Shown here piece by piece: positions 28,546 through 37,029 of a DNA stretch of 64,000 nucleotides. Below the pieces are notes generated by a model. It was given only the letters and a program-made list of their open reading frames with translations, ran no database searches and had not been told where the DNA came from. Both the position numbers and the translations under genes were made by a program. The stretch is from Mesorhizobium sp. CAU 1732 (GTDB lineage Bacteria; Pseudomonadota; Alphaproteobacteria; Rhizobiales; Rhizobiaceae). Position 1 is the first letter of the stretch. Each line of letters starts with the position of its first letter. The stretch is from positions 1 through 64,000 of the forward strand of contig NZ_JBDQQR010000005.1 of assembly GCF_039888675.1 (NCBI RefSeq), read 5' to 3'.

Positions 28546-29532
28546 TCAGGCGTTGACGTCGACAACGGTCCGGCCACGAACCTTTCCTTCGAGGATGCGC
28601 GGGGCGAGGTCCGGAACATCCGCGAGGCCGACGACCGTCGTGGTTTTGGCCAGCTTGTCGAGATCAAGATCGCGGGCGAGCCGCGACCAGGCTTCGAAGC
28701 GCACGCTTTGCGGCGCATTGACGGAATCGATCCCTGCAAGCGTGACGTTGCGCAGGATGAACGGCAATACGGAACCGGGAAGATCAGCGCCCTGCGCAAG
28801 GCCGAACGCGGCCACCACGCCCCGGTACTGCGTCTGTGCAAGGACGTTCGCAAGCGTGTGGCTGCCGACCGAGTCTATCGCGCCCGCCCATCGTTCGGAG
28901 GAGATCGGCTTGCCCGGTTCGGAGAGCGAGCGTCGATCGATGATTTCCGCCGCGCCAAGTTCACGCAGATAATCGGCTTCCTCCAAGCGTCCGGTCGAGG
29001 CGACGACCCGATAGCCGAGTGTCGAGAGCAGGGCGATAGCTATAGAGCCAGATCCCCCGTTTGCACCCGTGACGAGTATGTCGCCGCGGTCCGGCGTGAT
29101 GCCGCCGTGTTCAAGCGCCAAGACCGAGAGCATGGCCGTGTAGCCGGCCGTGCCGATCGCCATGGCGTCTTTCGTCGAGAACGGCTCGGGAAGCTTGACG
29201 AGCCAGTCGCCGCTCAGCCGCGCCTTACGGGCGTAGCCGCCATGGTGGGTCTGGCCCAGGCCCCAGCTATTGGCGACGACCCGGTCGCCGACCTCGATGC
29301 CGGGATAGGAGGATGCTTCCACGGTTCCCGAAAGGTCGACGCCAGGGATCAACGGAAACTTCTGAATGATCGGCGCACGGCCGGTCAGGGCCATTCCATC
29401 CTTGTAGTTTACGGTCGAGTAGTCGACGGCGACCGTGACATCGCCTGGCATGAGATCGTTTTCTTCGAAGTCGACGAGATTGACGGAAAGCTTCTCGCTA
29501 TCCCGCGTTGCCAAAAGAGCCTTGAACGTCAT
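28546..29532 (-). CDS. acuI: AcuI/YhdH-type acryloyl-CoA or enoyl reductase
   Basis: 328 residues from ATG 29532 (GGAGA upstream); an extension to 29661 overlaps the upstream SDR. YhdH/AcuI features: MTFKALLATRDSEKLSVNLVD at the start, VDYSTVNYKDGMALTGRAPI, IPGVDLSGTV and the cofactor region VTGANGGSGSIAIALLSTLGY. The family reduces acryloyl-CoA or similar 2-enoyl compounds with NADPH. It fits with the other NADPH-dependent reductases of this block. Confidence 0.9.
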   Translation of the reverse strand: MTFKALLATRDSEKLSVNLVDFEENDLMPGDVTVAVDYSTVNYKDGMALTGRAPIIQKFPLIPGVDLSGTVEASSYPGIEVGDRVVANSWGLGQTHHGGYARKARLSGDWLVKLPEPFSTKDAMAIGTAGYTAMLSVLALEHGGITPDRGDILVTGANGGSGSIAIALLSTLGYRVVASTGRLEEADYLRELGAAEIIDRRSLSEPGKPISSERWAGAIDSVGSHTLANVLAQTQYRGVVAAFGLAQGADLPGSVLPFILRNVTLAGIDSVNAPQSVRFEAWSRLARDLDLDKLAKTTTVVGLADVPDLAPRILEGKVRGRTVVDVNA

Positions 29533-29573
29533 TGACCTGTTCTCCCGTATCCCAGCTTGGCACAGACTGGTTG

Positions 29574-30362
29574 CTATCCTGCGATCCTGTAGCGTTCGGC
29601 AGGTTGCGTCTGCCCGAACCCCTGGATCATGACCAGCCGCGCGGCCTGATAGGCATCCCAATGCGCGCCCTCGTGAAGGGCCGGGATGGTGATCGGCTCA
29701 CGACGATCGAAACCCACGAGCGCGGCATCCACCAGTTCGCCAACGTCCATCAGCGGGGGAACCTTCTCCGGATCGGCGCCGGAGCGCTCCCAGATCTCGG
29801 TGCGCGTTGCCGCAGGAAGCACGGCCTGCACATAGACGCCCTTCGGGCCGAGCTCGAGGGCGAGTCCCTGCGAAAGATAGAGGACGAACGCCTTTGTCGC
29901 GCCGTAGACGCTCTGGCCGAACTCGGGCACAAGCCCCACCACCGACGAGATGTTGACGATGGTTCCCTGGCCGGCCGCCACGAAATTGCCGGCCGCCGCA
30001 TGGGAAAGGCGCAGGAGAGCGGTCGTGTTGAGTGAGACGAGCCGTTCCACGTCGGCGATTGCCTGGCGCTCGAAAGCACCGGCAAGGCCCGCCCCGGCGT
30101 TGTTCACGAGAACTCCGATCTTGCGATCATCGCTCACGCGCTTTGCCACCAGGCCGAGATCGTCAGGATCGGTCAGGTCTGCGACGACGATCTCGACGGC
30201 AACGCCGGTCTCGTCGCGCAGCCGCGCGGAAAGAGCATTGAGGCGCGCCTTGTCTCTTGCGACGAGGACAAGATCGTGGCCGCGTCGCGCAAAGCGTTCG
30301 GCATAGGTTGCACCAATGCCGGACGATGCGCCGGTGATGAGGACTGAAGATGTGTCGGTCAC
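29574..30362 (-). CDS. SDR family oxidoreductase
   Basis: 262 residues with the intact classical motifs: ITGASSGIGATYAERFA, VNNAGAG, NISSVVG and SVYGATKAFV (catalytic Tyr and Lys present). It is the first gene of the minus-strand reductase operon; two 14-bp dyads lie 34 and 59 bases upstream. It probably acts on a carbonyl substrate with NADP(H). Confidence 0.92.
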   Translation of the reverse strand: MTDTSSVLITGASSGIGATYAERFARRGHDLVLVARDKARLNALSARLRDETGVAVEIVVADLTDPDDLGLVAKRVSDDRKIGVLVNNAGAGLAGAFERQAIADVERLVSLNTTALLRLSHAAAGNFVAAGQGTIVNISSVVGLVPEFGQSVYGATKAFVLYLSQGLALELGPKGVYVQAVLPAATRTEIWERSGADPEKVPPLMDVGELVDAALVGFDRREPITIPALHEGAHWDAYQAARLVMIQGFGQTQPAERYRIAG

Positions 30363-30395
30363 GATACTGCTCTCGCTGTCGGATTATTATTCATG

Positions 30396-30409
30396 ATGAT
30401 TGTCATCAT
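30396..30409. promoter_or_regulatory. Dyad ATGAY-N4-RTCAT, site D1
   Basis: ATGATTGTCATCAT, upstream of the SDR-AcuI-MDR-hydrolase operon. Confidence 0.6.
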
Positions 30410-30420
30410 TGATGCTAAAT

Positions 30421-30434
30421 ATGATCGCCATCAT
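30421..30434. promoter_or_regulatory. Dyad ATGAY-N4-RTCAT, site D2
   Basis: ATGATCGCCATCAT, 25 bases from D1. Confidence 0.6.
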
Positions 30435-30606
30435 CTCAATGTCAATGGCAGGGGGCGACGATTCCGACGGGTAGCGCCGGCCTGATCTGTCGATCGGCAA
30501 TCGTTCAGGCCTGCCGTGGGAAGAACCTACGGCAAAGATGAACTCTGACGGTCAACGGGTCTTGGGCAGGTGTTCGCGCGATGCGGCTTGCCGCCCGTGC
30601 TGCGGT

Positions 30607-30966
30607 TCAGAACGACAGATAGCCCTGGAGTGCCAGAAAAAGCAGCGCCGAAGTCGGCAGCAGCGCATGCCTGTATTCCTTGTGGATCAGCAGCGTCGCG
30701 ATCGCAGCCAGCATGACGGCAATGCCAAGTCCAACGCCCCAGACCCGCGTCGAGGCAAAAATCAGAAGAACCGCCACGACCAGCTCGAGGACCGCCGTTA
30801 CGTAATGGAACCAGTCCGGATAGCCCCACCGGGCATATTCCGCCCGTACGTTCGCGGGAGCGATCCAGTTGCCGATCGCGCCCACGAAAAAGAATATCGC
30901 CAGAGCCCAGGCCAGCAGATCGTGCGCGGCGAGACCGAAAATCATGAGGGGGTCATCCTTCGCCAT
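30607..30966 (-). CDS. DoxX family membrane protein
   Basis: 119 residues with four hydrophobic segments (LLAWALAIFFFVGAIGNWI, a segment near VTAVLELVVAVLLIF, GVGLGIAVMLAAIATLL, ALLPTSALLFLALQGYL). The charged stretch NVRAEYARWGYPDWFHYV between the first two is typical of DoxX-like proteins. The function of this family is poorly defined; some members are tied to redox balance. Dyads E1/E2 lie 12 and 40 bases upstream, placing it in the putative TetR regulon. Confidence 0.8.
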   Translation of the reverse strand: MAKDDPLMIFGLAAHDLLAWALAIFFFVGAIGNWIAPANVRAEYARWGYPDWFHYVTAVLELVVAVLLIFASTRVWGVGLGIAVMLAAIATLLIHKEYRHALLPTSALLFLALQGYLSF

Positions 30967-30977
30967 TTAGTCCAATG

Positions 30978-30991
30978 ATGACATATATCAT
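30978..30991. promoter_or_regulatory. Dyad ATGAY-N4-RTCAT, site E1
   Basis: ATGACATATATCAT, just upstream of the DoxX gene. Confidence 0.6.
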
Positions 30992-31005
30992 CATTACGCC
31001 AACGT

Positions 31006-31019
31006 ATGACCGACATCAT
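31006..31019. promoter_or_regulatory. Dyad ATGAY-N4-RTCAT, site E2
   Basis: ATGACCGACATCAT, 28 bases from E1. Confidence 0.6.
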
Positions 31020-31103
31020 GATTATGTCAACGCTGTGGAAAACTGCTGCTGGAAACAAGCGCTTTTTCGCGGTCAACGATTGTGGCTCGACCGGCCCATC
31101 GTC

Positions 31104-31559
31104 CTAAAGAGCAAGCTTCAACCCCTTCAGGATCTTGTCAGCGATCTTGCGGTCCGCCCGGAACGCCAGTCCAATGACTTCGAGGGCGTCGGCGGACACG
31201 GCCGCGACGGCGGCGCGGTTATCGACATCGTTGAAGGTGCCAAAGAGATCCCGGGTAAAGATGGCGAACGGAACATCCCGGCTGCGCGCGCGCTCAATGG
31301 TGCGGCCAATCTCTTCGGGACTAGCGCCGAAGACGAGGACCGGGTCCTTGAACATCGGGAGGTAGCGATTGCCCGTTGCATCGAAATAGTCCTCGCCGAC
31401 GGCGTCGGCCTGGCTCGCGACGCCGCTGATCGTAAAAGCGGCGACGTTCAGTCTCTGCCATGGCTCGAGGTCCGAGCGCAGAACGACGGCGATCTTCATC
31501 GACTGTTCGGTGGCGGGAGTTTCATCGCTATTGCCCGTTTCGTGATCGGCTTTGTTCAT
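31104..31559 (-). CDS. DUF2000 family protein
   Basis: 151 residues from ATG 31559 with GGAG about 10 bases upstream; ATG 31499 (MKIAVVLRSDLEPWQRLNVAA, the start of the domain proper) is a possible alternative. The domain pattern continues as KDPVLVFGASPEEI and IFTRDLFGTFNDVDNRAAVAAV. DUF2000 proteins have no established function. It is divergent from the second TetR paralogue, with one perfect dyad between them. Confidence 0.75.
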   Translation of the reverse strand: MNKADHETGNSDETPATEQSMKIAVVLRSDLEPWQRLNVAAFTISGVASQADAVGEDYFDATGNRYLPMFKDPVLVFGASPEEIGRTIERARSRDVPFAIFTRDLFGTFNDVDNRAAVAAVSADALEVIGLAFRADRKIADKILKGLKLAL

Positions 31560-31700
31560 TCCTGCTTCACTCCGTCTCTTGTCCTCGCTCAAGGCAGGTT
31601 CGGCGCACGGCCGGATGGGCCGCCATTCATGTGCACGGAACTGACAGCAGCTCCGCTCCGGGATTTCCCTGTTGCCTGTCTTGGCGCTTCACCTATATAC

Positions 31701-31714
31701 ATGACAATTGTCAT
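31701..31714. promoter_or_regulatory. Dyad ATGAY-N4-RTCAT, site F
   Basis: ATGACAATTGTCAT, a perfect 14-bp palindrome between the DUF2000 gene and the TetR gene. Confidence 0.65.
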
Positions 31715-31760
31715 GATTGTAGGATGCGTTCGCATCCGCCTCGCAAGCTGGAGACGAAGG

Positions 31761-32327
31761 ATGAAGGTCAGTCGAGAGCAGATGGCGGAGAACCACCGCC
31801 GGATACTGGATTCGGCCAGCCAACTGTTTCGCGAAAAAGGCTTCGAGGCCGTCACGGTCGCCGAGGTCATGAAGGCGGCCGGCCTCACCCATGGAGGCTT
31901 CTACGGCCATTTCGAATCCAAGGACGATCTGGTCGCCCAGACTCTCGCGCACGGCCTCACGCCACGCACCGACCGCAAGTTCGATCTCGATGCCTATATC
32001 GACAGGTATCTTTCGCCCGAACATCGCGACGATCCTGCCCACGGCTGCCCCACGGCTGCGCTTGTCGCCGAGACCCGCCATCAAAGCCCGGCGGCACGGG
32101 CAGCGATCACCGAAGGGTTCCGTGCGCAGATCGACAGACTGAGCGCGGCGGTCCCCGGGCCGAACGATGCCGACAAACGGCGTGCGGCCATCGCGACTTG
32201 GGCGGCGATGGTGGGGGCCGTGATCCTTGCGCGCGCCATCGACGATCCTGAGCTTTCCGATGAAATGCTGGAGCAGACACGCGCCTGGATCGGTTCCGGA
32301 ACCGACCGCCTTTCTCCGGATCAGTAA
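31761..32327 (+). CDS. TetR family regulator, paralogue of the 11.1 kb TetR
   Basis: 188 residues from ATG 31761 (GGAG upstream); a much longer frame beginning at 30975 antisense to DUF2000 is not the real start. The DNA-binding end AGLTHGGFYGHFESKDDLV is nearly the same as in the 11149 gene, as is HRDDPAHGCPTAALVAE in the ligand domain. It likely represses through ATGAY-N4-RTCAT sites, including its own promoter. A MATE efflux gene starts 10 bases later. Confidence 0.93.
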   Translation: MKVSREQMAENHRRILDSASQLFREKGFEAVTVAEVMKAAGLTHGGFYGHFESKDDLVAQTLAHGLTPRTDRKFDLDAYIDRYLSPEHRDDPAHGCPTAALVAETRHQSPAARAAITEGFRAQIDRLSAAVPGPNDADKRRAAIATWAAMVGAVILARAIDDPELSDEMLEQTRAWIGSGTDRLSPDQ

Positions 32328-32336
32328 AGGCGCATC

Positions 32337-33710
32337 GTGACAGATACCGTTGCGGCCATTGCTGAGCACCGGATAGACGCGCGTACGCAACGCCTTCTTG
32401 ATGCTCCTGTTCTTCCGCTGCTTCTCAGCATGGCGTGGCCGAACGTTCTGATCATGGTCGCCCAGGCATCCACCGGGCTGATCGAAACGTGGTTTGTCGC
32501 AAAGCTCGGTACCGCGGAGCTCGCGGGCATGGCGCTGGTGTTCCCGCCCGTCATGTTGATGACGATGATATCGGGTGGAGCGGTCGGCGGCGGAATCTCT
32601 TCCGCAGTGGCGCGGGCGCTCGGCGGTGGGAGAAGGCAGGATGCCGATGCGCTCGTCCTTCACGCGGTCGTCATCAACATCGTTCTGGGCCTGTTCTTCT
32701 CGTTCATCTTTCTCGTGTTCGGCGAGCAGATCTACCGGCTGATGGGAGGTGAGGGCGCGGAGCTCGAGGCCGCGCTGATCTACTCGAACGTCGTCTTCGC
32801 CGGCAGCATCTTCATCTGGCTCATGAACGGTCTTGCCAGCGTCATCCGTGGCACCGGAAACATGCTATTTCCCGCTATTGTCATCTGCGTCGGTGTCCTC
32901 TTCCTCGTCCCGGTCTCACCGCTGTTGATTTTCGGCTTTGGTCCGATTCCTGCGCTCGGCATCGCCGGCGGGGGCGTTGCTCTGGTGTTGTTTTACGTTG
33001 CGGCGACTGTGGCGACCGCCTGGTACATCCTGGGCGGCCGCAGCTCCGTTCGATTCCGCTGGGTCAGGCTTCAGAAGGCCGCCACTACGAGCATCATGCG
33101 TGTCGGCGCCTTTTCCGCGATCAGTTCGATTCAGACGAATGTCGTCATCGGAGGAACAACCGCGCTGGTCGCGACCGTCGCCGGCGTCGGGGCCGTGGCT
33201 GGATACGGCACCGGAGCCCGCCTCGAATATCTGCTCATTCCGCTCATCTTCGGCATCGGGGCACCGCTGGTCGCGCTGGTCGGCGCGAACATAGGAGCCG
33301 GAAAGCCGGAACGCGCGCTCAGGATCGCCCTGACGGGGGGGGCATTGGCTTTTGTTCTGACCGAGGCGATCGGCATCGCCGCTGCCATCTGGCCCGAACA
33401 GTGGCTGGGGCTGTTCAGCACTGAGGCAGCAATGATCGAAACCGGAACCGCCTATCTGCGCATCGTCGGACCGGCCTATGGGTTCTTCGGCTTGGGATTG
33501 TCGCTCTATTTTGCCTCGCAGGGCGCGGCGCGGTTGTTCTGGCCGCTCTCCGGTGGCTTTCTGCGCATCGCAATAGCGCTCGGCGGGGGCTGGATCGCGC
33601 TCAGGCTGACCGGATCGCTGGAATGGCTTTTCGCGGCGATCGCTTTGGGAATGGTGGTCTACGGGCTGACGATCCTGGCCGCCGTCCGATCAGGCGCGTG
33701 GTTCCGATAA
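32337..33710 (+). CDS. MATE family efflux transporter
   Basis: 457 residues, the usual length of multidrug and toxin extrusion carriers, with about 12 membrane helices in two halves. Recognisable parts: LPLLLSMAWPNVLIMVAQASTGLIETWFV at the start and APLVALVGANIGAGKPERALR in the second half. The start is GTG 32337 directly after the TetR gene, so both are probably one transcript repressed by that TetR. It would export a drug-like or toxic cation using a sodium or proton gradient. Confidence 0.92.
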   Translation: MTDTVAAIAEHRIDARTQRLLDAPVLPLLLSMAWPNVLIMVAQASTGLIETWFVAKLGTAELAGMALVFPPVMLMTMISGGAVGGGISSAVARALGGGRRQDADALVLHAVVINIVLGLFFSFIFLVFGEQIYRLMGGEGAELEAALIYSNVVFAGSIFIWLMNGLASVIRGTGNMLFPAIVICVGVLFLVPVSPLLIFGFGPIPALGIAGGGVALVLFYVAATVATAWYILGGRSSVRFRWVRLQKAATTSIMRVGAFSAISSIQTNVVIGGTTALVATVAGVGAVAGYGTGARLEYLLIPLIFGIGAPLVALVGANIGAGKPERALRIALTGGALAFVLTEAIGIAAAIWPEQWLGLFSTEAAMIETGTAYLRIVGPAYGFFGLGLSLYFASQGAARLFWPLSGGFLRIAIALGGGWIALRLTGSLEWLFAAIALGMVVYGLTILAAVRSGAWFR

Positions 33711-33720
33711 GGCCAATCTG

Positions 33721-34200
33721 TCACGTGCCAGGTCGCTCGACATCGGAGACGAGCAAGGTCGACGTCGCTGATGCGCAAAGACGGCCGGCAGCGTCGACAA
33801 GCGTGGCTTCTGCAAAGGCGACACGACGTCCGAGCGAGACCACTTTCCCCTCAGCTCGTACAGGACCGCTTTCGTCCGTCAGTCCACGATGGTAGGCGAC
33901 CTTCAACTCAAGCGTCGTGTAGCCCTGTTCTGCTGATAGGCTCGAATGGACCGCACAGCCGCAGGCGCTATCGAGCAAGGTCGCCGCGTAGCCGCCGTGA
34001 ACAGAGCCGATCGGGTTGTAGACCGCCGTCGACGGCTTGCCTTCAAAGACCGCCCGTCCTCGCTCGACAGCCACCAACTGAAAATCGAGCGTGTGGCCGA
34101 TTGGGGGCTGCTTGCCCTGTTCGAGAAGAGCGGAAAGCTGTCCAAGCCCATCCCGCCGCTGCTGGTTGTCCGCAATGACATTCTGCGGCCTGACACTCAT
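33721..34200 (-). CDS. PaaI family (hotdog) thioesterase
   Basis: 159 residues from ATG 34200 with AAGGG upstream; a longer frame to 34344 overlaps the next gene's end region. The hotdog motif NPIGSVHGGYAATLLDSACGCAVHS is the PaaI signature. These enzymes hydrolyse acyl-CoA thioesters, often of aromatic acids. It is probably co-transcribed with the MaoC protein upstream and converges with the MATE gene. Confidence 0.9.
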   Translation of the reverse strand: MSVRPQNVIADNQQRRDGLGQLSALLEQGKQPPIGHTLDFQLVAVERGRAVFEGKPSTAVYNPIGSVHGGYAATLLDSACGCAVHSSLSAEQGYTTLELKVAYHRGLTDESGPVRAEGKVVSLGRRVAFAEATLVDAAGRLCASATSTLLVSDVERPGT

Positions 34201-34279
34201 ATCTGAACCCTTTCGTCGAAAATTCGGCCCTTCTGATACAGGGCCTTCCCCGATCGCTCGTGCGGCCGGTGCGTACTCC

Positions 34280-34735
34280 CTAACCTGCCGGCGGCTTCCT
34301 CTGTACGACGAGATTGTCGACTGAAACCTGAACGGCCTCGCCATTCTGATTGAGCGTTGTCGTTCTCGCCTTTATCATGCCTTGCGTCGGTTTTGTCTTC
34401 GAGGGCCGCACTTCCAGCACTTCGCTCTCAATGCGCAGTTCGTCGCCCGGTCGAACCGGCCGTGGCCATCGCAGCTCCTCGAATCCGGCACCGATAATGC
34501 CGCCGGCGGGCTTGAATGCGCTGCCGACCAGAAGACGCATCGTTATCGCCGCCGTGTGCCAGCCGCTTGCCGCCAGACCACCAAAGATGCTGGTGCGCGC
34601 GGCTTCGTCATCGAGATGAAACGGCTGCGGGTCGTAGACGCCAGCGAACGCCCGGATATCGTCTTCCCCGATGCGCAGGGGACCGGCCTTGAACACCTGA
34701 CCTGCCGCAAAATCTTCCAGATAGAGCAAAGTCAT
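34280..34735 (-). CDS. MaoC family dehydratase
   Basis: 151 residues from ATG 34735, with GGAGG about 10 bases upstream; 34753 is an alternative start. The hydratase motif FAGVYDPQPFHLDDEAA (Asp and His) followed by FGGLAASGWHTAAITMRL is diagnostic. It adds water to, or removes it from, a 2-enoyl-CoA. It lies between the thioesterase and the MarR gene on the same strand. Confidence 0.9.
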   Translation of the reverse strand: MTLLYLEDFAAGQVFKAGPLRIGEDDIRAFAGVYDPQPFHLDDEAARTSIFGGLAASGWHTAAITMRLLVGSAFKPAGGIIGAGFEELRWPRPVRPGDELRIESEVLEVRPSKTKPTQGMIKARTTTLNQNGEAVQVSVDNLVVQRKPPAG

Positions 34736-34804
34736 CGATTGCCGTCCCTCCAATTTCTCATCGAAGCGCGATGGGTTTCGCTAGGACCTTTCGCGGCGAG
34801 TTGG

Positions 34805-35257
34805 TCATTCAGCCCAAGGCTCCAGACCCGTCTTGAGCACATCCGCCATGAGGCTGCGCATCGTCGCAGCCTTGGCGGCGCCGTAACTCTGTTCGAAGCT
34901 CTTCTGAGCCGCGCGCCACAGTGGCACGCAGGTTTCAACACGCCCCGCTCCATCTTCGGTTATCTCGATCAGGCGCGCTCGGCGATCGGACGGGTTCACC
35001 GTCAACCGTACCAGGCCGTCGCGCTCCAGCGGTTTAAGATTGGCAGCCAGCGTCGTGCGATCCATCGCCATCGACGCGGCGAGCGGCTTGACCTCCATCG
35101 GTCCCCGTTGCCGGAGCCTGTACAGGATCGTGAACTGGGTAACGCGCAGTCCGGAGGGCGACAAAGCCTTATCGTAGACCGCCGTCGTATACCTCGCGGC
35201 CATGCGCAAGGTTTGGCAGTTGCATGCGCTCGCCGCTTCTTTATCACCTGACTGCAA
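34805..35257 (-). CDS. MarR family transcriptional regulator
   Basis: 150 residues with the MarR winged helix (PMEVKPLAASMAMDRTTLAANLKPLERDG, then NPSDRRARLIEITEDG). The N-terminal CNC before QTLRMAARYTTAVYDKALSPSG parallels the CYC of the first MarR at 9745, and the C-terminal CVPLWRAAQKSFEQ parallels GPLWESCQKEFEQ. The two are therefore related regulators. It is divergent from a tautomerase gene, with a GGAG-CATATA-CTCC dyad in the gap. Confidence 0.92.
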   Translation of the reverse strand: MQSGDKEAASACNCQTLRMAARYTTAVYDKALSPSGLRVTQFTILYRLRQRGPMEVKPLAASMAMDRTTLAANLKPLERDGLVRLTVNPSDRRARLIEITEDGAGRVETCVPLWRAAQKSFEQSYGAAKAATMRSLMADVLKTGLEPWAE

Positions 35258-35374
35258 TCACTGTGCCTTTATATTTCGGGCAGCCAATGGCCCTCGCCGG
35301 TCTAGATCCTGCATCAACAGCCCGAGCCTTGGCATGTGCGTCACTCGAATGGTCAGGCTTGCTTACAGAAAATA

Positions 35375-35388
35375 GGAGCATATACTCC
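35375..35388. promoter_or_regulatory. Candidate MarR operator between MarR and tautomerase
   Basis: GGAGCATATACTCC, a dyad around ATAT. It shares the core GCATATAC with the sites near the first MarR gene. It lies 26 bases upstream of the tautomerase start. Confidence 0.5.
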
Positions 35389-35414
35389 CAAATTGCGCAA
35401 ATGAAGAGGTCATG

Positions 35415-35819
35415 ATGCCGGTTTTTGAAGCACACATTCCAGCCGGCAGGTTCAGCCGGCAAGAGAAGAGGGCGCTTGCGGATGCGCTCAATCGGTCACT
35501 GGTCGAAGGGCTAGGCATACCGGAAGACGACCGGTTCATCGTCCTGAGCGAGCATGGCGAGGATGAGCTTTTCCTGTCCCCGACCTTCATGGACATGAAG
35601 CGCGATCCCGCTAGCGCAATGATAATTACAGTTCTGGTTGGTGCTCACCGTCCCATTGAGGACAAGAGCAAGCTGGTCGCCGCGATCAACCGACTGGTCG
35701 TAGAGGCCGTTGGGGTATCGCCTGACGACGTGTTCGTCGCGCTCATCCCTGTACCCAACGAGAACTTCTCCTTTGGCAGGGGTGAGCTTCAATTGGCAGA
35801 CGGCAAGCCACGCTGGTAG
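35415..35819 (+). CDS. Tautomerase family protein
   Basis: 134 residues. The second of two adjacent ATGs (35415) puts Pro next to Met, giving the N-terminal catalytic proline (MPVFEAHIPAGRF), and has AAGAGG at good spacing. The protein looks like two 4-oxalocrotonate-tautomerase-type halves. It is divergent from the MarR gene and is probably under its control. The reaction (tautomerisation, dehalogenation or hydration) is unknown. Confidence 0.8.
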   Translation: MPVFEAHIPAGRFSRQEKRALADALNRSLVEGLGIPEDDRFIVLSEHGEDELFLSPTFMDMKRDPASAMIITVLVGAHRPIEDKSKLVAAINRLVVEAVGVSPDDVFVALIPVPNENFSFGRGELQLADGKPRW

Positions 35820-35935
35820 CCCAGGCGGGCCTCGCATCTTGCCTCCCGGTCGCCAGACTGACGACAGATGGCATCGGATTTCCGTCGGGTAACGTGGGGA
35901 TGCATCGTGTTGAACAATTCGGGAGCAGACGTCAC

Positions 35936-36970
35936 ATGCCATCTTCCAGCAAGACCAATCGCCGTATTCTGCTTGCGTCGAGACCAAACGGTGCTCCGAC
36001 GGCGGAGAATTTCCGCACCGAGGACGCAACTATCCCGGCCCTCTCGAAGGGGCAGGTTCTGTTGCGTGTGCTCTATCTGTCGCTCGACCCCTATATGCGC
36101 GGACGAATGAGCGCGGCCAGGTCCTATGCCAGACCGGTCGAAGTCGGCGACTTGATGGAAGGTGGTACAGTCGCGGAGGTCGTATTGTCGCGGCATCAGG
36201 ATTTCGAGCCGGGCGATGTCGTGCTTTCGCATTCCGGGTGGCAAAGTTACGCCGTGTCGGACGGCGGCGATCTTCGCAAACTCGATCCCTCGCAGGCACC
36301 GGTCACGACGGCGCTCGGCGTTCTGGGCATGCCCGGGTTCACCGCCTATTCCGGTTTGCTGACCATCGGCCAGCCCAAGCCCGGTGAAACCGTCGTGGTC
36401 GCCGCCGCCAGCGGCGCGGTCGGGTCCGTCGTCGGCCAGATCGCGAAGATCAAGGGTGCGCGCGTGGTCGGCATCGCGGGCGGACCGGACAAGTGCGCAT
36501 TCGTGCGCGACGAGCTGGGGTTCGACGCTGTGGTCGATCATCATGCTCAGGATTTCGAGGCCCAACTTGCAGCGGTTTGCCCCGACGGGATCGACGTCTA
36601 TTTCGAGAATGTCGGCGGAAAGGTGTGGGACGCAGTGTTCCCGCTCGTTAACGAGTTCGCCCGCATTCCGGTCTGCGGCCTGATCGCACAGTACAACCAT
36701 GCCGGCGACAGCTTCCCCGGACCTGACCGGCTTCCGCCTCTGATGCGCGCCATCCTGAGCAAAAGCCTGCTCGTGCGCGGCTTCATCCAGCGAGAATTCG
36801 TCGATCAGCGACCGGCCTTCTACCATGACGTTGCCGAGTGGATCGCTTCGGGACGGCTTCGTTACCGGGAGGATTTCGTGGACGGACTCGACAACGCTCC
36901 AAACGCCTTCATCGGCCTGCTTGAAGGCCGGAACTTCGGCAAGTTGATCGTGCGTGTCGCCGGCACATGA
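35936..36970 (+). CDS. CurA/leukotriene B4 12-hydroxydehydrogenase-like reductase
   Basis: 344 residues from ATG 35936 (GGGAG upstream); GTG 35894 and ATG 35900 are less supported. MDR superfamily member of the CurA/prostaglandin reductase group: LLRVLYLSLDPYMRGRMS, GMPGFTAYSGLL, VVAAASGAVGSVVGQIAK and DVYFENVGGKVWDAVFP. These NADPH enzymes reduce C=C of 2-enones. The 345-codon frame on the opposite strand is a shadow. Confidence 0.92.
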   Translation: MPSSSKTNRRILLASRPNGAPTAENFRTEDATIPALSKGQVLLRVLYLSLDPYMRGRMSAARSYARPVEVGDLMEGGTVAEVVLSRHQDFEPGDVVLSHSGWQSYAVSDGGDLRKLDPSQAPVTTALGVLGMPGFTAYSGLLTIGQPKPGETVVVAAASGAVGSVVGQIAKIKGARVVGIAGGPDKCAFVRDELGFDAVVDHHAQDFEAQLAAVCPDGIDVYFENVGGKVWDAVFPLVNEFARIPVCGLIAQYNHAGDSFPGPDRLPPLMRAILSKSLLVRGFIQREFVDQRPAFYHDVAEWIASGRLRYREDFVDGLDNAPNAFIGLLEGRNFGKLIVRVAGT

Positions 36971-37029
36971 TGCCGATGCCGATAGGGCATGAAGCTACAT
37001 CCATTCATCGATAGACAGGAAGACATGCT

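Noticed and set aside
30975..31760. Long N-terminal extension of the TetR frame
   Set aside because: It overlaps two operator dyads and the antisense DUF2000 gene; the TetR domain begins at ATG 31761 with a good ribosome site.
35789..36826. 345-codon minus-strand frame
   Set aside because: Antisense to the CurA-like reductase, which has full family motifs.
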